A program made the translations under genes and the position numbers. Positions 34,441 through 43,075 of a stretch of DNA of 64,000 nucleotides are shown here, in pieces; position 1 is the first letter of the stretch, and the number at the start of each line of letters is the position of its first letter. A model generated the notes under the pieces. That model did no database searches. It worked only from the letters and a program-made list of their open reading frames with translations, and was not told the DNA's origin. The stretch lies in assembly GCA_041545745.1 (NCBI GenBank), contig CP168152.1, positions 2,106,001-2,170,000 on the forward strand. Reading direction: 5' to 3'. The stretch is from Stenotrophomonas indicatrix. GTDB taxonomy: Bacteria > Pseudomonadota > Gammaproteobacteria > Xanthomonadales > Xanthomonadaceae.

Positions 34441-35019
34441 TCAGCGTGCGCGGCGGGCCTCGGCCACCTGCCGCCGATGCAACCGGAACAGATGCCGTTC
34501 CATCGCCATCTCCAGGCCATCGCCAAGGCGATGGAAGCGCAGCCACAGGTAGTGGCCACCGCCGCCATCGGCTGCTTCGGCGATGACTTCCACCGGCAGG
34601 TCGATATGGTCGGGCAGCCAGTCGCTGGGTTGCAGGCGTACCACGCCGGCCTGGCCGGGCGTGCTGCCGCTGCGTGGGCCCAGCTGCAGGCGGATGCCGC
34701 GGCGCGACCAGCGCACCGGACGCAGCGTTGGCTGCTGGCCCTGCTGGCGGATCAGGCGCCCGAGCAGGACCATGGTCAGGTCCACCTTGGCTTCCAGGCG
34801 TTGCAGCTGCAGGCTTGCGTCGCTGCGCTCTTCGTGTTCGTCGATGCGGCTGTCTTCGACCAGCGCCAGGCTGCGCAGCAGGCCTTCGGCACTGCTGGTC
34901 CGGCCCACTGCACTGCCGGCCTGGAACTCGGCGGGCAGGGCCAGTTCGCAGCTGAGCGTTTCGTCGAACAGCTCGCTTTCAGCCGGGTGATGCAGGGACG
35001 TGGTCGGCAGCACGGTCAT
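34441..35019 (-). CDS. PilZ-like protein with heptad coiled coil
   Basis: 192 residues. A helical stretch at about 65-95 (DASLQLQRLEAKVDLTMVLL) has heptad spacing and could oligomerise. The following part resembles a PilZ barrel (TLRPVRWSRRGIRLQLG, then LPVEVIAEA), but the usual D/NxSxxG c-di-GMP motif is altered to RWSRRG. Xanthomonas has a tetrameric, atypical PilZ protein of this design. It overlaps the fliT-like gene by four bases and ends the fliS operon, so it is probably a flagellar c-di-GMP-linked or structural regulator that may not bind the nucleotide itself. Confidence 0.75.
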   Translation of the reverse strand: MTVLPTTSLHHPAESELFDETLSCELALPAEFQAGSAVGRTSSAEGLLRSLALVEDSRIDEHEERSDASLQLQRLEAKVDLTMVLLGRLIRQQGQQPTLRPVRWSRRGIRLQLGPRSGSTPGQAGVVRLQPSDWLPDHIDLPVEVIAEAADGGGGHYLWLRFHRLGDGLEMAMERHLFRLHRRQVAEARRAR

Positions 35020-35309
35020 GCCAGCGATTCTGCCTGCAGGTAGGCATGCGCGGCGCGAAGGGAGCGGCGGCCGTCCTGCATCTGCACGGAGACGGCATCA
35101 CGACGCTGGCGCAGCAGGCCAAGCAGGCTCTGCTGGCGTTCCAGCAACGCGGTCAACGGTGCGTGGTCGGCGCCGCCCAGCGGCTGGCTCAGCAGTGCGT
35201 GCAGAGTGCTGTCATGGCCATCGAGCAGGCTGTCGGCCTGTTCGAAGGCCTCTTCATCGAGTGCCTTCTCGAAGGCATCCAGCTGCGCGTTGAGTTCAAG
35301 CAGGCTCAT
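35016..35309 (-). CDS. FliT-like small helical protein
   Basis: 97 residues, wholly alpha-helical by composition (LDAFEKALDEEAFEQADSLL, LTALLERQQSLLGLLRQRRD). Placed directly after fliS with a four-base overlap, where FliT, the chaperone of the cap protein FliD, is found in many bacteria. Sequence resemblance is weak, so the name rests on size, fold and place. Confidence 0.65.
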   Translation of the reverse strand: MSLLELNAQLDAFEKALDEEAFEQADSLLDGHDSTLHALLSQPLGGADHAPLTALLERQQSLLGLLRQRRDAVSVQMQDGRRSLRAAHAYLQAESLA

Positions 35310-35722
35310 GGCGCCACCGCCGCAGGACGGCGCTGCTCGTACGGGATGGCATTCCAGGCACCGTCGATCTCGCCCAGCAGCTGCAGCGATTCGTCCAGTG
35401 CAGCGCGGTCGTTGTGCAGGTTGGCTTCGGTCAGGCGCTGCAGCAGGTAGTCGTACAACGCTGAGAGGTTGCCGGCGATCTCGCCACCGGCTTCATGGTC
35501 CAGCGAGCCATTGAGGTGGGCGACGATCGCGCATGCTTCGCCAATCGCCTTGCCCTTGCCGGCCTGGTCGCCTTGTTCGAGGGTGGCCTGTGCACGACGC
35601 ACGCGCTCCAGTGCGCCGGACAGCAGCAGCGCCACCAGTTTGTGCGGATCGGCATCGGCGACCGCACTGGTCACACCCACCTGGCGGTATTGCTCGGCGT
35701 ACTGACGGCTGGAACCGTACAT
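35306..35722 (-). CDS. fliS: Flagellin export chaperone FliS
   Basis: 138 residues beginning MYGSSRQYAEQYRQVGV, with the FliS signature (ADPHKLVALLLSGALERVRRA, NLSALYDYLLQRLTEANL). It binds the C-terminus of flagellin and delivers it to FlhA. A sigma-28-type promoter at 35807-35834 precedes it, so it is made together with flagellin. It is coupled by a four-base overlap to the fliT-like gene. Confidence 0.95.
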   Translation of the reverse strand: MYGSSRQYAEQYRQVGVTSAVADADPHKLVALLLSGALERVRRAQATLEQGDQAGKGKAIGEACAIVAHLNGSLDHEAGGEIAGNLSALYDYLLQRLTEANLHNDRAALDESLQLLGEIDGAWNAIPYEQRRPAAVAP

Positions 35723-35806
35723 TCCTGATTCTCCCTTGCGCGGGGTGCCGGGGTGCGGCCGAAGGGACCGTTGACGCCGGCACTGCGATGATTGCTGTTG
35801 CGTCCG

Positions 35807-35834
35807 TTATCGGTGCGTACGGCGCCAAACTTGA
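35807..35834 (-). promoter_or_regulatory. Sigma-28 (FliA) type promoter of the fliS operon
   Basis: Minus strand -35 TCAAGTTT (35827-35834), 12 bases, -10 ACCGATAA (35807-35814). The leader to the fliS ATG is about 80 bases. It lies just after the fliD stop. Confidence 0.8.
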
Positions 35835-35851
35835 GCGCCGTGCGTGTTTCC

Positions 35852-37270
35852 TCAGCGGTTCAACTGAGCCAGCTGCTGCTGCAGCGCGGTGTTGCTCTGC
35901 TGCAGCTTGCCCATCAGGCTGTCCAATGCCACGAACTGCTTCTTGTAACGGGCCTCGACGCCGACCATGCGCGCGTCCAGGTCCTTGCGGCGCTTGTCGA
36001 TGTTGTCCAGCGTGGTGTTCAGTCCCTTGGTGCGCGCAACGAAGGCGCCTTCCTTGCCAACCGTGGTGCTGACGTAGCCGTCCACCAGTGAATACAGCCG
36101 GCCGGCACCACCGGTATCGCCGGTGACCGCTTGGCGGATCTTCTCTGGCTGGGCGGCGAGGGCGGCGGCGAACTTGGTGCTGTCCAGCACCAGTGTGCCA
36201 TCGGCGTTGGGGTAGCCGCGGGTCTGCAGGCCCAGTGCCTTGGCGTCCAGCTGGTCGCCCGCCAGGTCCTTGAGCACGCCGGACATCGTCGAGCGCAGCT
36301 GTGCGATCGCACCCCGCATCTGCGCATCGCCGGTCAGTGCGGCGGCTTCCTTGGTCTTCGCGTCGTACTTGGTTTCGGTGTTGATTGCCGCGATGGCCGC
36401 GTTGTAGGCGGTCACGAACTCCTGCATCACCTTGGTTGCGGCGGTGGTGTCGGTGCTGATGGTGACGGTGCTCAGGCCCGGCACCTTCAGGTTCAGGGTC
36501 AGGCCCGGCACCGCGTCGGTCACGGTGTTGCTGGCGCTTACCACTTCCACGCCGTCGATGGTCAGCAGCGCATCCTTGGCTGGGCTGTTTTCCTTCAGGC
36601 TGCCGACCAGCGCGCCCAACTTCGGATCGCTGCCGGCGTATTCCAGCTTGATCGCGCTGGCCGCGCCGGTCTTTTCCTGGGCGATGGACAGGTACTGGTT
36701 GTCGCCGGAGCTGATCAGCGTGGCCTGCACGCCTTCCTTGCGTCCGGCGGCGTCGATCTTGTTGCGGACGGTGGTAAGCGTGTCGCCTTCCTCCACCTGC
36801 ACGTTCATCGTCTTGGCCTTGTCGCCCACGCCGACGGTCAGCGTCAAGGTTCCGGCACCGAAGGTATCGGTCTTGGGCACCGACGTGTCGGCGATCAGTT
36901 TGTGCGCCGACGCCAGGTTCTTCACCTCGATCTTGTGGGTACCGTTGGCTGCGGCCGCCTTGCTGATGCCAAGGTCGTACAGCGCCACCGATGCCGTCAG
37001 CACATCCTCGGTATTGCCTGGCTGTGCCTTGCCGGAGGCGGTCACGGTGCGGGTGTCGAAGGCGGTGGTGGCCTTCAATGCGGTCAGGGCGGTCTTCAGC
37101 TTGTCGAAGGCCGAGGTGACCGTGCCGAGCGACGACAGCTGCATCTTGGTCTTGGACTGCTGCAGGTTCAGCGCATTGTCGGCCGGCTTGCGGTCCGCTG
37201 CGACCAGCTGGTTGACGATGCTGGAGATGTCCAGCCCTGAGCCAATGCCACCGTATCCAAAGTCTGCCAC
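35852..37270 (-). CDS. fliD: Flagellar filament cap protein FliD
   Basis: 472 residues. N-terminus GYGGIGSGLDISSIVNQLVA and the C-terminal coiled part (RYKKQFVALDSLMGKLQQSN) are typical of FliD, which caps the growing filament and folds flagellin. Start is GTG at 37270, with AGGAG seven bases upstream. It has its own sigma-54 site 97 bases upstream, separate from the sigma-28 site that drives fliS. Confidence 0.95.
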   Translation of the reverse strand: MADFGYGGIGSGLDISSIVNQLVAADRKPADNALNLQQSKTKMQLSSLGTVTSAFDKLKTALTALKATTAFDTRTVTASGKAQPGNTEDVLTASVALYDLGISKAAAANGTHKIEVKNLASAHKLIADTSVPKTDTFGAGTLTLTVGVGDKAKTMNVQVEEGDTLTTVRNKIDAAGRKEGVQATLISSGDNQYLSIAQEKTGAASAIKLEYAGSDPKLGALVGSLKENSPAKDALLTIDGVEVVSASNTVTDAVPGLTLNLKVPGLSTVTISTDTTAATKVMQEFVTAYNAAIAAINTETKYDAKTKEAAALTGDAQMRGAIAQLRSTMSGVLKDLAGDQLDAKALGLQTRGYPNADGTLVLDSTKFAAALAAQPEKIRQAVTGDTGGAGRLYSLVDGYVSTTVGKEGAFVARTKGLNTTLDNIDKRRKDLDARMVGVEARYKKQFVALDSLMGKLQQSNTALQQQLAQLNR

Positions 37271-37366
37271 GTCGTTTCTCCTGGTATACGGGCCTGGCCG
37301 TCGTGCGGTGGCCCGTCGTCAACGAAAATAGCGGCCTGCGCCGCTGGGTCTTGAGGACTTCGTTGA

Positions 37367-37382
37367 TGCATGCGCCGTGCCA
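37367..37382 (-). promoter_or_regulatory. Sigma-54 promoter of fliD
   Basis: Minus strand TGGCACGGCGCATGCA: perfect TGGCACG, ten bases between GG and GC, TGCA in place of TTGCA. The 441-base gap 37271-37711 also holds two hairpins, a T-run terminator and a GGGAAGCTTCCC palindrome at 37606-37617, but no gene. Confidence 0.85.
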
Positions 37383-37468
37383 CTGGCGGGGGACGGTTCT
37401 GGCACGCCGGTTGCAGGAGGTCTGGGGCAGGGTGCGGGTGGGTTCACCGCGGGCTGCCGGCGGTCTGT

Positions 37469-37497
37469 AAAAAACCCTCCCCCAATGCAGGGGAGGG
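37469..37497 (-). terminator. Rho-independent terminator after the flagellin genes
   Basis: Stem CCCTCCCC/GGGGAGGG (37475-37482 and 37490-37497) followed on the minus strand by six Ts (37469-37474). It isolates the flagellin transcripts from the fliD promoter. Confidence 0.9.
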
Positions 37498-37662
37498 ATC
37501 AGGCTACTGACAATCGGGGGGAGACGAAGCCGCCCGGTACGTACAGTCAACATGCACAACGCTGAAAGAGAGGTCCGCAGGGGCGGGCGATGCCAAGCCG
37601 GTTCGGGAAGCTTCCCGGGCCGGGCATGGCCCGCATCTGTGTACGCCGTGGCTGTCGGGTTG

Positions 37663-37694
37663 CCGCTACCGTCGGTTCAAGCCGACGGTAGCGG
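37663..37694 (-). terminator. Hairpin just after the last flagellin gene
   Basis: Perfect 13-base-pair stem (37663-37675 with 37682-37694, CCGCTACCGTCGG) and a six-base loop, 17 bases past the stop. No T-run follows, so it may protect the flagellin mRNA 3' end rather than terminate. Confidence 0.7.
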
Positions 37695-37711
37695 TGCCTT
37701 CTTGCCGTGGA

Positions 37712-38929
37712 TCAGCGCAGCAGGCTGAGCACGCCCTGCGGCACCTGGTTGGCCTGGGCCAGCATGGCCGTACCGGCCTGCTGCAGGATCTGGGTGCGGG
37801 TCAGCTCAGCGGTTTCCTTGGCGAAGTCGGTGTCCTTGATGCGGCTGCGCGACGCCGACAGGTTTTCCGACGAGGTCTGCAGGTTCGCCACGACCGAGGT
37901 GAAGCGGTTCTGGATCGCACCGAGGTCGGCGCGGGTGTTATTGATCGCACCCAGGGCCTTGTCGACCACTTCCATTGCCTGCTGCGCACCCTTCACGGTG
38001 GACACGTCGATCTTGTCGGCAAAGCTCTTGGCTGCTGCGGTGGTGCTGGCAGTGATGTCGGCCGGTCCGGCGGCGCCGGTCCAGGTGCCGGTTTCCACGG
38101 CGATGCCGAGGAAGGCGCCATTCTTGTCGACGCTGTCCTTGACCGAGCTCAGGTTGATCTTGCCGCCGCCGGCGGTGTCGATCTCGGCCAGCACGCCGGT
38201 CTCGCCGATCTTGGCGTTGATGGCCGCGACCATGGCCTTGGTGGCCGCGTCCTGGGTCTTGGTGCCGTCGGCACCGCCCTGGGCAGCGACATCGATGCCA
38301 TCGATGGCCACCGCAGCGCCAGAGGCGTTGGTGATGGTCATGCCGGCAACCTTCAGGCCGGTCGCACCGTCAGCCGGAGCGGCCACGGTGAAGGTCACGG
38401 CATCGAACTGCGCGCCGCCCAGGGCGTTGGCTTTGGCATCGATGGTCTTGTCGATGGCGATGGCCTGGCCCGCATTGGCGCCGACCTGGAACAGCTGGCT
38501 GGAGAACGAACCATCCAGCAGCTTGGTGCCGTTGAAGTCCGACTGCTTGGCGACGCGGTCGATTTCCGAGACCAGCTGGGTGACTTCGGCCTGCAGCGCC
38601 TTGCGGTCGCTCGCCGAGTTGGTGGCGTTGGAAGCCTGCACCGACAGCTCGCGGACGCGCTGCAGGTTGTTGCCGATTTCAGTCAGCGAACCTTCGGCGA
38701 CCTGGGCCAGCGAAATGCCGTCGTTGGCGTTGCGGATCGCGACGTCGGTGCCGCGGATCTGGGTGCCGAAGCGCTCGGAGATCGCCAGGCCGGCCGCATC
38801 GTCCTTGGCGCTGTTGATGCGCGAACCGGAGGACAGGCGCTGGATGGTGGTAGCGAGCGAGCTGCCGCTGGTGCTCAGGTTGCGCTGAGCATTCAGGGAC
38901 ATGGTGTTGGTGTTGATGACTTGTGCCAT
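37712..38929 (-). CDS. fliC: Flagellin (third of three tandem genes)
   Basis: 405 residues. N-terminal D0/D1 (MAQVINTNTMSLNAQRNLST, RLSSGSRINSAKDDAAGLAI) and C-terminal D1/D0 (SASRSRIKDTDFAKETAELT) match the other two copies almost letter for letter. The centre, about residues 175-300, is its own. Exported with FliS through the filament. The ribosome site AAAGGA precedes the ATG. I find no good promoter in the 86 bases upstream, so it may depend on read-through from the first gene. Confidence 0.95.
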   Translation of the reverse strand: MAQVINTNTMSLNAQRNLSTSGSSLATTIQRLSSGSRINSAKDDAAGLAISERFGTQIRGTDVAIRNANDGISLAQVAEGSLTEIGNNLQRVRELSVQASNATNSASDRKALQAEVTQLVSEIDRVAKQSDFNGTKLLDGSFSSQLFQVGANAGQAIAIDKTIDAKANALGGAQFDAVTFTVAAPADGATGLKVAGMTITNASGAAVAIDGIDVAAQGGADGTKTQDAATKAMVAAINAKIGETGVLAEIDTAGGGKINLSSVKDSVDKNGAFLGIAVETGTWTGAAGPADITASTTAAAKSFADKIDVSTVKGAQQAMEVVDKALGAINNTRADLGAIQNRFTSVVANLQTSSENLSASRSRIKDTDFAKETAELTRTQILQQAGTAMLAQANQVPQGVLSLLR

Positions 38930-39015
38930 GGTGCTTTTCCTTTGGCGAAGGTGGAACGTGGTTCAGAAACCGGGCGCGGCCTCAGCCGGCACCCGGTGAT
39001 GGATCAGAAGGCAGA

Positions 39016-40212
39016 TCAGCGCAGCAGGCTGAGCACGCCCTGCGGCACCTGGTTGGCCTGGGCCAGCATGGCCGTACCGGCCTGCTGCAGGATCTGGGTG
39101 CGGGTCAGCTCAGCGGTTTCCTTGGCGAAGTCGGTGTCCTTGATGCGGCTGCGCGACGCCGACAGGTTTTCCGACGAGGTCTGCAGGTTGGCCACGACCG
39201 AGGTGAAGCGGTTCTGCACGGCGCCGAGGTCGGCACGGGTGCTGTTGATCGCACCCAGGGCCTTGTCGACCACTTCCATCGCCTGCTGCGCACCCTTCAC
39301 GGTGGATACGTCGATCTTGTCGGCGAACTGCTTGGCAGCTACGGCCGGCGCGATCTGGTCAGCGGTGTAGGTGCCACCGGTGACGGCGACGGCAAAGCCC
39401 TTGAAAGCGCCGTCCTTGTCAACACTGTCCTTGACCGAGCTCAGACTCACGCTGATTCCATCGCTGCCCACTTCAGCGTAGACGCCGGTTTCACCGATCT
39501 TGGCATTGATGTGTGCAGACAAGGCGGTCGCAGCTGCCTTCTGGGTGTCCACGGCCACGCCTTTGCTGGCAACCTTCAGGTCGTCGAACTTGACGGCGTT
39601 GCCCTTGCTGTCAGTAATGGTGATCGCAGTGATGTTCGCATCGTCGCCGGGAGCGCCCGGGACCGTGACTTCAAGCTTGCCGGTAGCGAACTGTGCGCCA
39701 CCCAGGGCATTGGCCTTGGCATCGATGGTCTTGTCGATGGCGATGGCCTGGCCGGCGTTGGCGCCCACCTGGAACAGCTGGCTGGAGAACGAACCGTCCA
39801 GCAGCTTGGTGCCGTTGAAGTCCGACTGCTTGGCGACGCGGTCGATTTCCGAAACCAGCTGGGTCACTTCGGCCTGCAGCGCCTTGCGGTCGCTGGCCGA
39901 GTTGGTGGCGTTGGCGGCCTGCACCGACAGCTCGCGGACGCGCTGCAGGTTGTTGCCGATTTCAGTCAGCGAACCTTCGGCGACCTGCGCCAGCGAAATG
40001 CCGTCGTTGGCATTGCGGATGGCAACGTCGGTACCGCGGATCTGCGTGCCGAAGCGCTCGGAGATGGCCAGACCGGCCGCATCGTCCTTGGCACTGTTGA
40101 TGCGCGAACCGGAGGACAGGCGCTGGATGGTGGTGGCCAGCGAGCTGCCGCTGGTGCTCAGGTTACGCTGAGCATTCAACGACATCGTGTTGGTGTTGAT
40201 TACTTGTGCCAT
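39016..40212 (-). CDS. fliC: Flagellin (second of three tandem genes)
   Basis: 398 residues with the same D0/D1 ends as the third gene; the first 160 or so bases from the 3' end are virtually identical in DNA. The central domain differs. The gap of 72 bases upstream holds a weak hairpin and a short ribosome site but no clear sigma-28 site. Confidence 0.95.
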   Translation of the reverse strand: MAQVINTNTMSLNAQRNLSTSGSSLATTIQRLSSGSRINSAKDDAAGLAISERFGTQIRGTDVAIRNANDGISLAQVAEGSLTEIGNNLQRVRELSVQAANATNSASDRKALQAEVTQLVSEIDRVAKQSDFNGTKLLDGSFSSQLFQVGANAGQAIAIDKTIDAKANALGGAQFATGKLEVTVPGAPGDDANITAITITDSKGNAVKFDDLKVASKGVAVDTQKAAATALSAHINAKIGETGVYAEVGSDGISVSLSSVKDSVDKDGAFKGFAVAVTGGTYTADQIAPAVAAKQFADKIDVSTVKGAQQAMEVVDKALGAINSTRADLGAVQNRFTSVVANLQTSSENLSASRSRIKDTDFAKETAELTRTQILQQAGTAMLAQANQVPQGVLSLLR

Positions 40213-40254
40213 GAGGAGAGGTCCTTGAGCGGTTGCACGTGAGTTGGGTTAGAC

Positions 40255-40276
40255 GCCCCCGACGTGCCCCGGGGGC
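40255..40276 (-). terminator. Hairpin between first and second flagellin genes
   Basis: GCCCCC (40255-40260) pairs with GGGGGC (40271-40276) across ten bases, eight bases beyond the stop of the first flagellin gene. No T-run, so it may act as a partial terminator setting the ratio of flagellins. Confidence 0.5.
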
Positions 40277-40284
40277 GGCTCATG

Positions 40285-41505
40285 TCAGCGCTGCAACAGG
40301 CTGAGCACGTTCTGCGGTACCTGGTTGGCCTGGGCCAGCATGGCCGTACCGGCCTGCTGCAGGATCTGGGTGCGGGTCAGCTCGGCGGTTTCCTTGGCGA
40401 AGTCGGTATCGCGGATGCGGCTGCGCGATGCGGACAGGTTCTCCGAGGAGGTCTGCAGGTTGGCGACCACCGAGGTGAAGCGGTTCTGGATCGCGCCGAG
40501 GTCGGCGCGCACGCTGTTGACCGATTCGAGGGCCTTGTCGACGATCGACATCGCCTTCTGTGCGCCCTCGGCCGTGGTGACGTTCAAATCCTTGACGAAG
40601 CTGGCCGTTGCGCCGGTCAGCGTGCCGCCGTTGGTGCTGGTCTCGGTCAGGCCCAGGCCGGCGATGGTGGCGGCGGTGACGCCGGCCGGCGGGGTGGCCG
40701 CGCTGACACCCAGGGCAAAGGTCTGGCCGTCCTTGACCGAGGCCAGGCTGACAACGCCGGCGTTGACGGAGGCGACCACGCCGGTTTCGCCCAGCTTGTT
40801 GTTGATCGCGGCCGCGGTGGCCGAGGTGATCGATTCGCCTGCCTTCACGGTGAAGTCGCTGATGGTGACCGTGGTGGCGGCGCCGCCCGGCGGGGTCACC
40901 GAGATCTGCAGGCCGGAGTAGGTGGTATCAGCGGTGGCCTTGTCGGCTGCAGCCAGGCTGGTGCCGGTGTAGCCGTTGGCGAAGTTGGCCGCGCCCAGCG
41001 AATCGGCCTTGGCGTTGACCACGCTGTTGATGGCGATGGCCTGGCCGGCATTGGCGCCCACCTGGAACAGCTGGCTGGTGAACGAACCGTCCAGCAGCTT
41101 GGTGCCGTTGAAGTCGGCCTGCTTGGCAACGCGGTCGATCTCGCTGACCAGCTGGGTCACTTCAGCCTGCAGCGCCTTGCGGTCGCTGGCCGAGTTGGTG
41201 GCGTTGGAGGCCTGCACGCCCAGTTCACGGATGCGCTGCAGGTTGTTGCCGACTTCGTTCAGCGAACCCTCGGCCACCTGGGCCAGCGAGATGCCATCGT
41301 TGGCGTTGCGGATGGCCACGTCCAGACCGCGGATCTGGGTGGTGAAGCGCTCGCTGATGGCCAGACCGGCGGCGTCGTCCTTCGCGCTGTTGATGCGCAG
41401 GCCGGACGAGAGGCGCTGGATGGTGGTAGCGAGCGAGCTGCCGCTGGTGCTCAGGTTGCGCTGAGCGTTGAGCGACATCGTATTGGTGTTGATTACCTGT
41501 GCCAT
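40285..41505 (-). CDS. fliC: Flagellin (first of three tandem genes)
   Basis: 406 residues. Ends are conserved with the other two, but this copy is the most different: RLSSGLRINSAKDD and a finish of VPQNVLSLLQR where the others have VPQGVLSLLR. The centre is Thr/Gly-rich. It is the only one with a readable sigma-28 promoter (41601-41627) and a strong ribosome site (AGAGGAGA). Confidence 0.95.
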   Translation of the reverse strand: MAQVINTNTMSLNAQRNLSTSGSSLATTIQRLSSGLRINSAKDDAAGLAISERFTTQIRGLDVAIRNANDGISLAQVAEGSLNEVGNNLQRIRELGVQASNATNSASDRKALQAEVTQLVSEIDRVAKQADFNGTKLLDGSFTSQLFQVGANAGQAIAINSVVNAKADSLGAANFANGYTGTSLAAADKATADTTYSGLQISVTPPGGAATTVTISDFTVKAGESITSATAAAINNKLGETGVVASVNAGVVSLASVKDGQTFALGVSAATPPAGVTAATIAGLGLTETSTNGGTLTGATASFVKDLNVTTAEGAQKAMSIVDKALESVNSVRADLGAIQNRFTSVVANLQTSSENLSASRSRIRDTDFAKETAELTRTQILQQAGTAMLAQANQVPQNVLSLLQR

Positions 41506-41600
41506 GGGGTCGTCTCCTCTTATGTGGAACCCGTTGGTGAAAGAAACGAAGCGCCGCCTGATTTTTTTGTTTGGCTGTGTGCTTCGCCGTTGCCAAATGA

Positions 41601-41627
41601 ATAACGGCGCTTTGTCAACAACCTTTA
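41601..41627 (-). promoter_or_regulatory. Sigma-28 (FliA) type promoter of the flagellin genes
   Basis: Minus strand -35 TAAAGGTT (41620-41627), 11 bases, -10 GCCGTTAT (41601-41608). Leader about 90 bases. Two direct repeats GAATTTCGT (41633 and 41649, 16 bases apart) sit just upstream. The gap 41506-41872 otherwise holds the flgL terminator and no gene. Confidence 0.82.
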
Positions 41628-41816
41628 GCCGGGAATTTCGTTGCAGCCGAATTTCGTCGCTGAAAGCTGTTTTTCCGGGGATTTCCGCCGACCCGGAACG
41701 GTCGGTGTGAAGCTCCGAAACGGCGGCCAGGCAGGATCTGGCCGGCGCCAGAAGGGGTATCGGCGTCGGCCCGGCAAGCTGAATGGTGGCGGCGGGGCGT
41801 ATGCACGGCGGAAACG

Positions 41817-41848
41817 AAAAAGGCCGCGATGCAGGGCATCGCGGCCTT
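41817..41848 (-). terminator. Rho-independent terminator of the flgL transcript
   Basis: Perfect stem AAGGCCGCGATGC with GCATCGCGGCCTT (41820-41832 and 41836-41848), three-base loop, then a run of Ts on the minus strand. It lies 24 bases after the flgL stop. Confidence 0.92.
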
Positions 41849-41872
41849 GGGCTCCAGCGCTGGCGCGTGGAA

Positions 41873-43075
41873 TCAGCGGATCTTGTTGAACAGCGACATC
41901 GACTGCATCTGCGAGAACAGTGTCTGTGCCGCCTGCAATGCAGTGCTTTCCAACTGGTACTGGCTCAATGCATCGGCGTAGTCCAGGTCGCGCATCTGCG
42001 ACAGCGTCGTCTTCAGCGTCACACCGTTGGCCTCACGCATCTCCGCCGCGTTGTCCAGTGCTTTCAACTGTGAACCGCCGGCGGCGCGCGAATCGATCAT
42101 CCGTTCCGCAGCGCGGCCGACATCACGCAACGCGCTCTGCAGTTCGTTCTGTTGCGCGGCCATCTTCGCCGGGGTGCCGGTATCGGCATCCAGTGCGGCG
42201 ATCAGCTTGTCCATGGTGCCGAAGATGTCGCGGCTGCTGGCGGCCTGCACGTTGAAGCTGTCACCTGTTGCTGGCGCGCCAGCGATCTGCAGGCGAACGC
42301 CGTTGATCTCCAGTTCGCTGCCGGCTTTGTACGTGCCGGTGCCGGTCACGTTGCCGGCACCGTCGAGCACTTCGTACTGGTCGGCCGCGGTGAAGCGCAC
42401 GCTGAACGACTGCCCGTTCCAGCTGTCGCTGCCATCGCGGGTGATGTTGGTCAGCACGCCGTTGCCGGTGTTGCCCGTCGCTGCGCTGCCATCGACGAAG
42501 CCATCGCCGGTGGGGATGCGCAGGAAGATCTCGCTGCCGGGCAGCGCATCACGCACGTAGGTGTCCGGGCCGACCTCCACCTGGCGCTGGGTCTGGTCAC
42601 CGCGATATACCACCTTGCCATCGATCTTGGCGAACGGCGGATCACTGTCGTTGGTGCCGCCGAATACGTAGCGGCCGGTGCCGTCGCTGCTGTTGGCCAG
42701 CGACAGCAGGCCCTCGCGGATCTGGTTCAACTCGGTGATCAGGGTCTTCTTGTCGGGCGCACTCAAGGCGGGATTGCTGGCCTGGATGGTCAGATCGTTG
42801 ACGCGGGCCATCAGGTCGTTGACCTGGGCCAGGGTGTTCTCCTGCACGCCCAGGCGGTTCTGCACGTTGTTGCCGTTGAGCTTCATGCGTTCCAGTGCGG
42901 CCAGGCTGCGGTCCAGGCCGACCGCAGCGCCTGCGGCGACCGGATCGTCCTTGGCGCTGACGATCTTGCTTCCGGTGGCGATCTGCTGTTCCAGGTGGCT
43001 GAGCTTGGCCTGCTTGGCCATCATCAGCGCCACCGACTGGCTGTACATCATTCCGGTGGAGATGCGGTTGCTCAT
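41873..43075 (-). CDS. flgL: Hook-filament junction protein FlgL (HAP3)
   Basis: 400 residues, flagellin-like ends (MSNRISTGMMYSQSVALMMA; C-terminal YADALSQYQLESTALQAAQT). It joins hook to filament together with FlgK. It overlaps flgK by four bases and is followed by a strong terminator, so it closes the flg operon. Confidence 0.94.
   Translation of the reverse strand: MSNRISTGMMYSQSVALMMAKQAKLSHLEQQIATGSKIVSAKDDPVAAGAAVGLDRSLAALERMKLNGNNVQNRLGVQENTLAQVNDLMARVNDLTIQASNPALSAPDKKTLITELNQIREGLLSLANSSDGTGRYVFGGTNDSDPPFAKIDGKVVYRGDQTQRQVEVGPDTYVRDALPGSEIFLRIPTGDGFVDGSAATGNTGNGVLTNITRDGSDSWNGQSFSVRFTAADQYEVLDGAGNVTGTGTYKAGSELEINGVRLQIAGAPATGDSFNVQAASSRDIFGTMDKLIAALDADTGTPAKMAAQQNELQSALRDVGRAAERMIDSRAAGGSQLKALDNAAEMREANGVTLKTTLSQMRDLDYADALSQYQLESTALQAAQTLFSQMQSMSLFNKIR

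Noticed and set aside
38930..39015. Own sigma-28 promoter for the third flagellin gene
   Set aside because: No sequence close to the two conserved boxes at correct spacing; the same holds for 40213-40284.
37694..41604. Plus-strand open frames of 400-560 codons opposite the flagellin genes
   Set aside because: They are antisense shadows in GC-rich DNA. Their repeats only mirror the conserved flagellin ends.
41745..41775. A second sigma-28 site with GCCGATAC-like -10 upstream of the flagellin promoter
   Set aside because: The -35 part does not fit, the spacing is short, and it lies between the flgL terminator and a better site.
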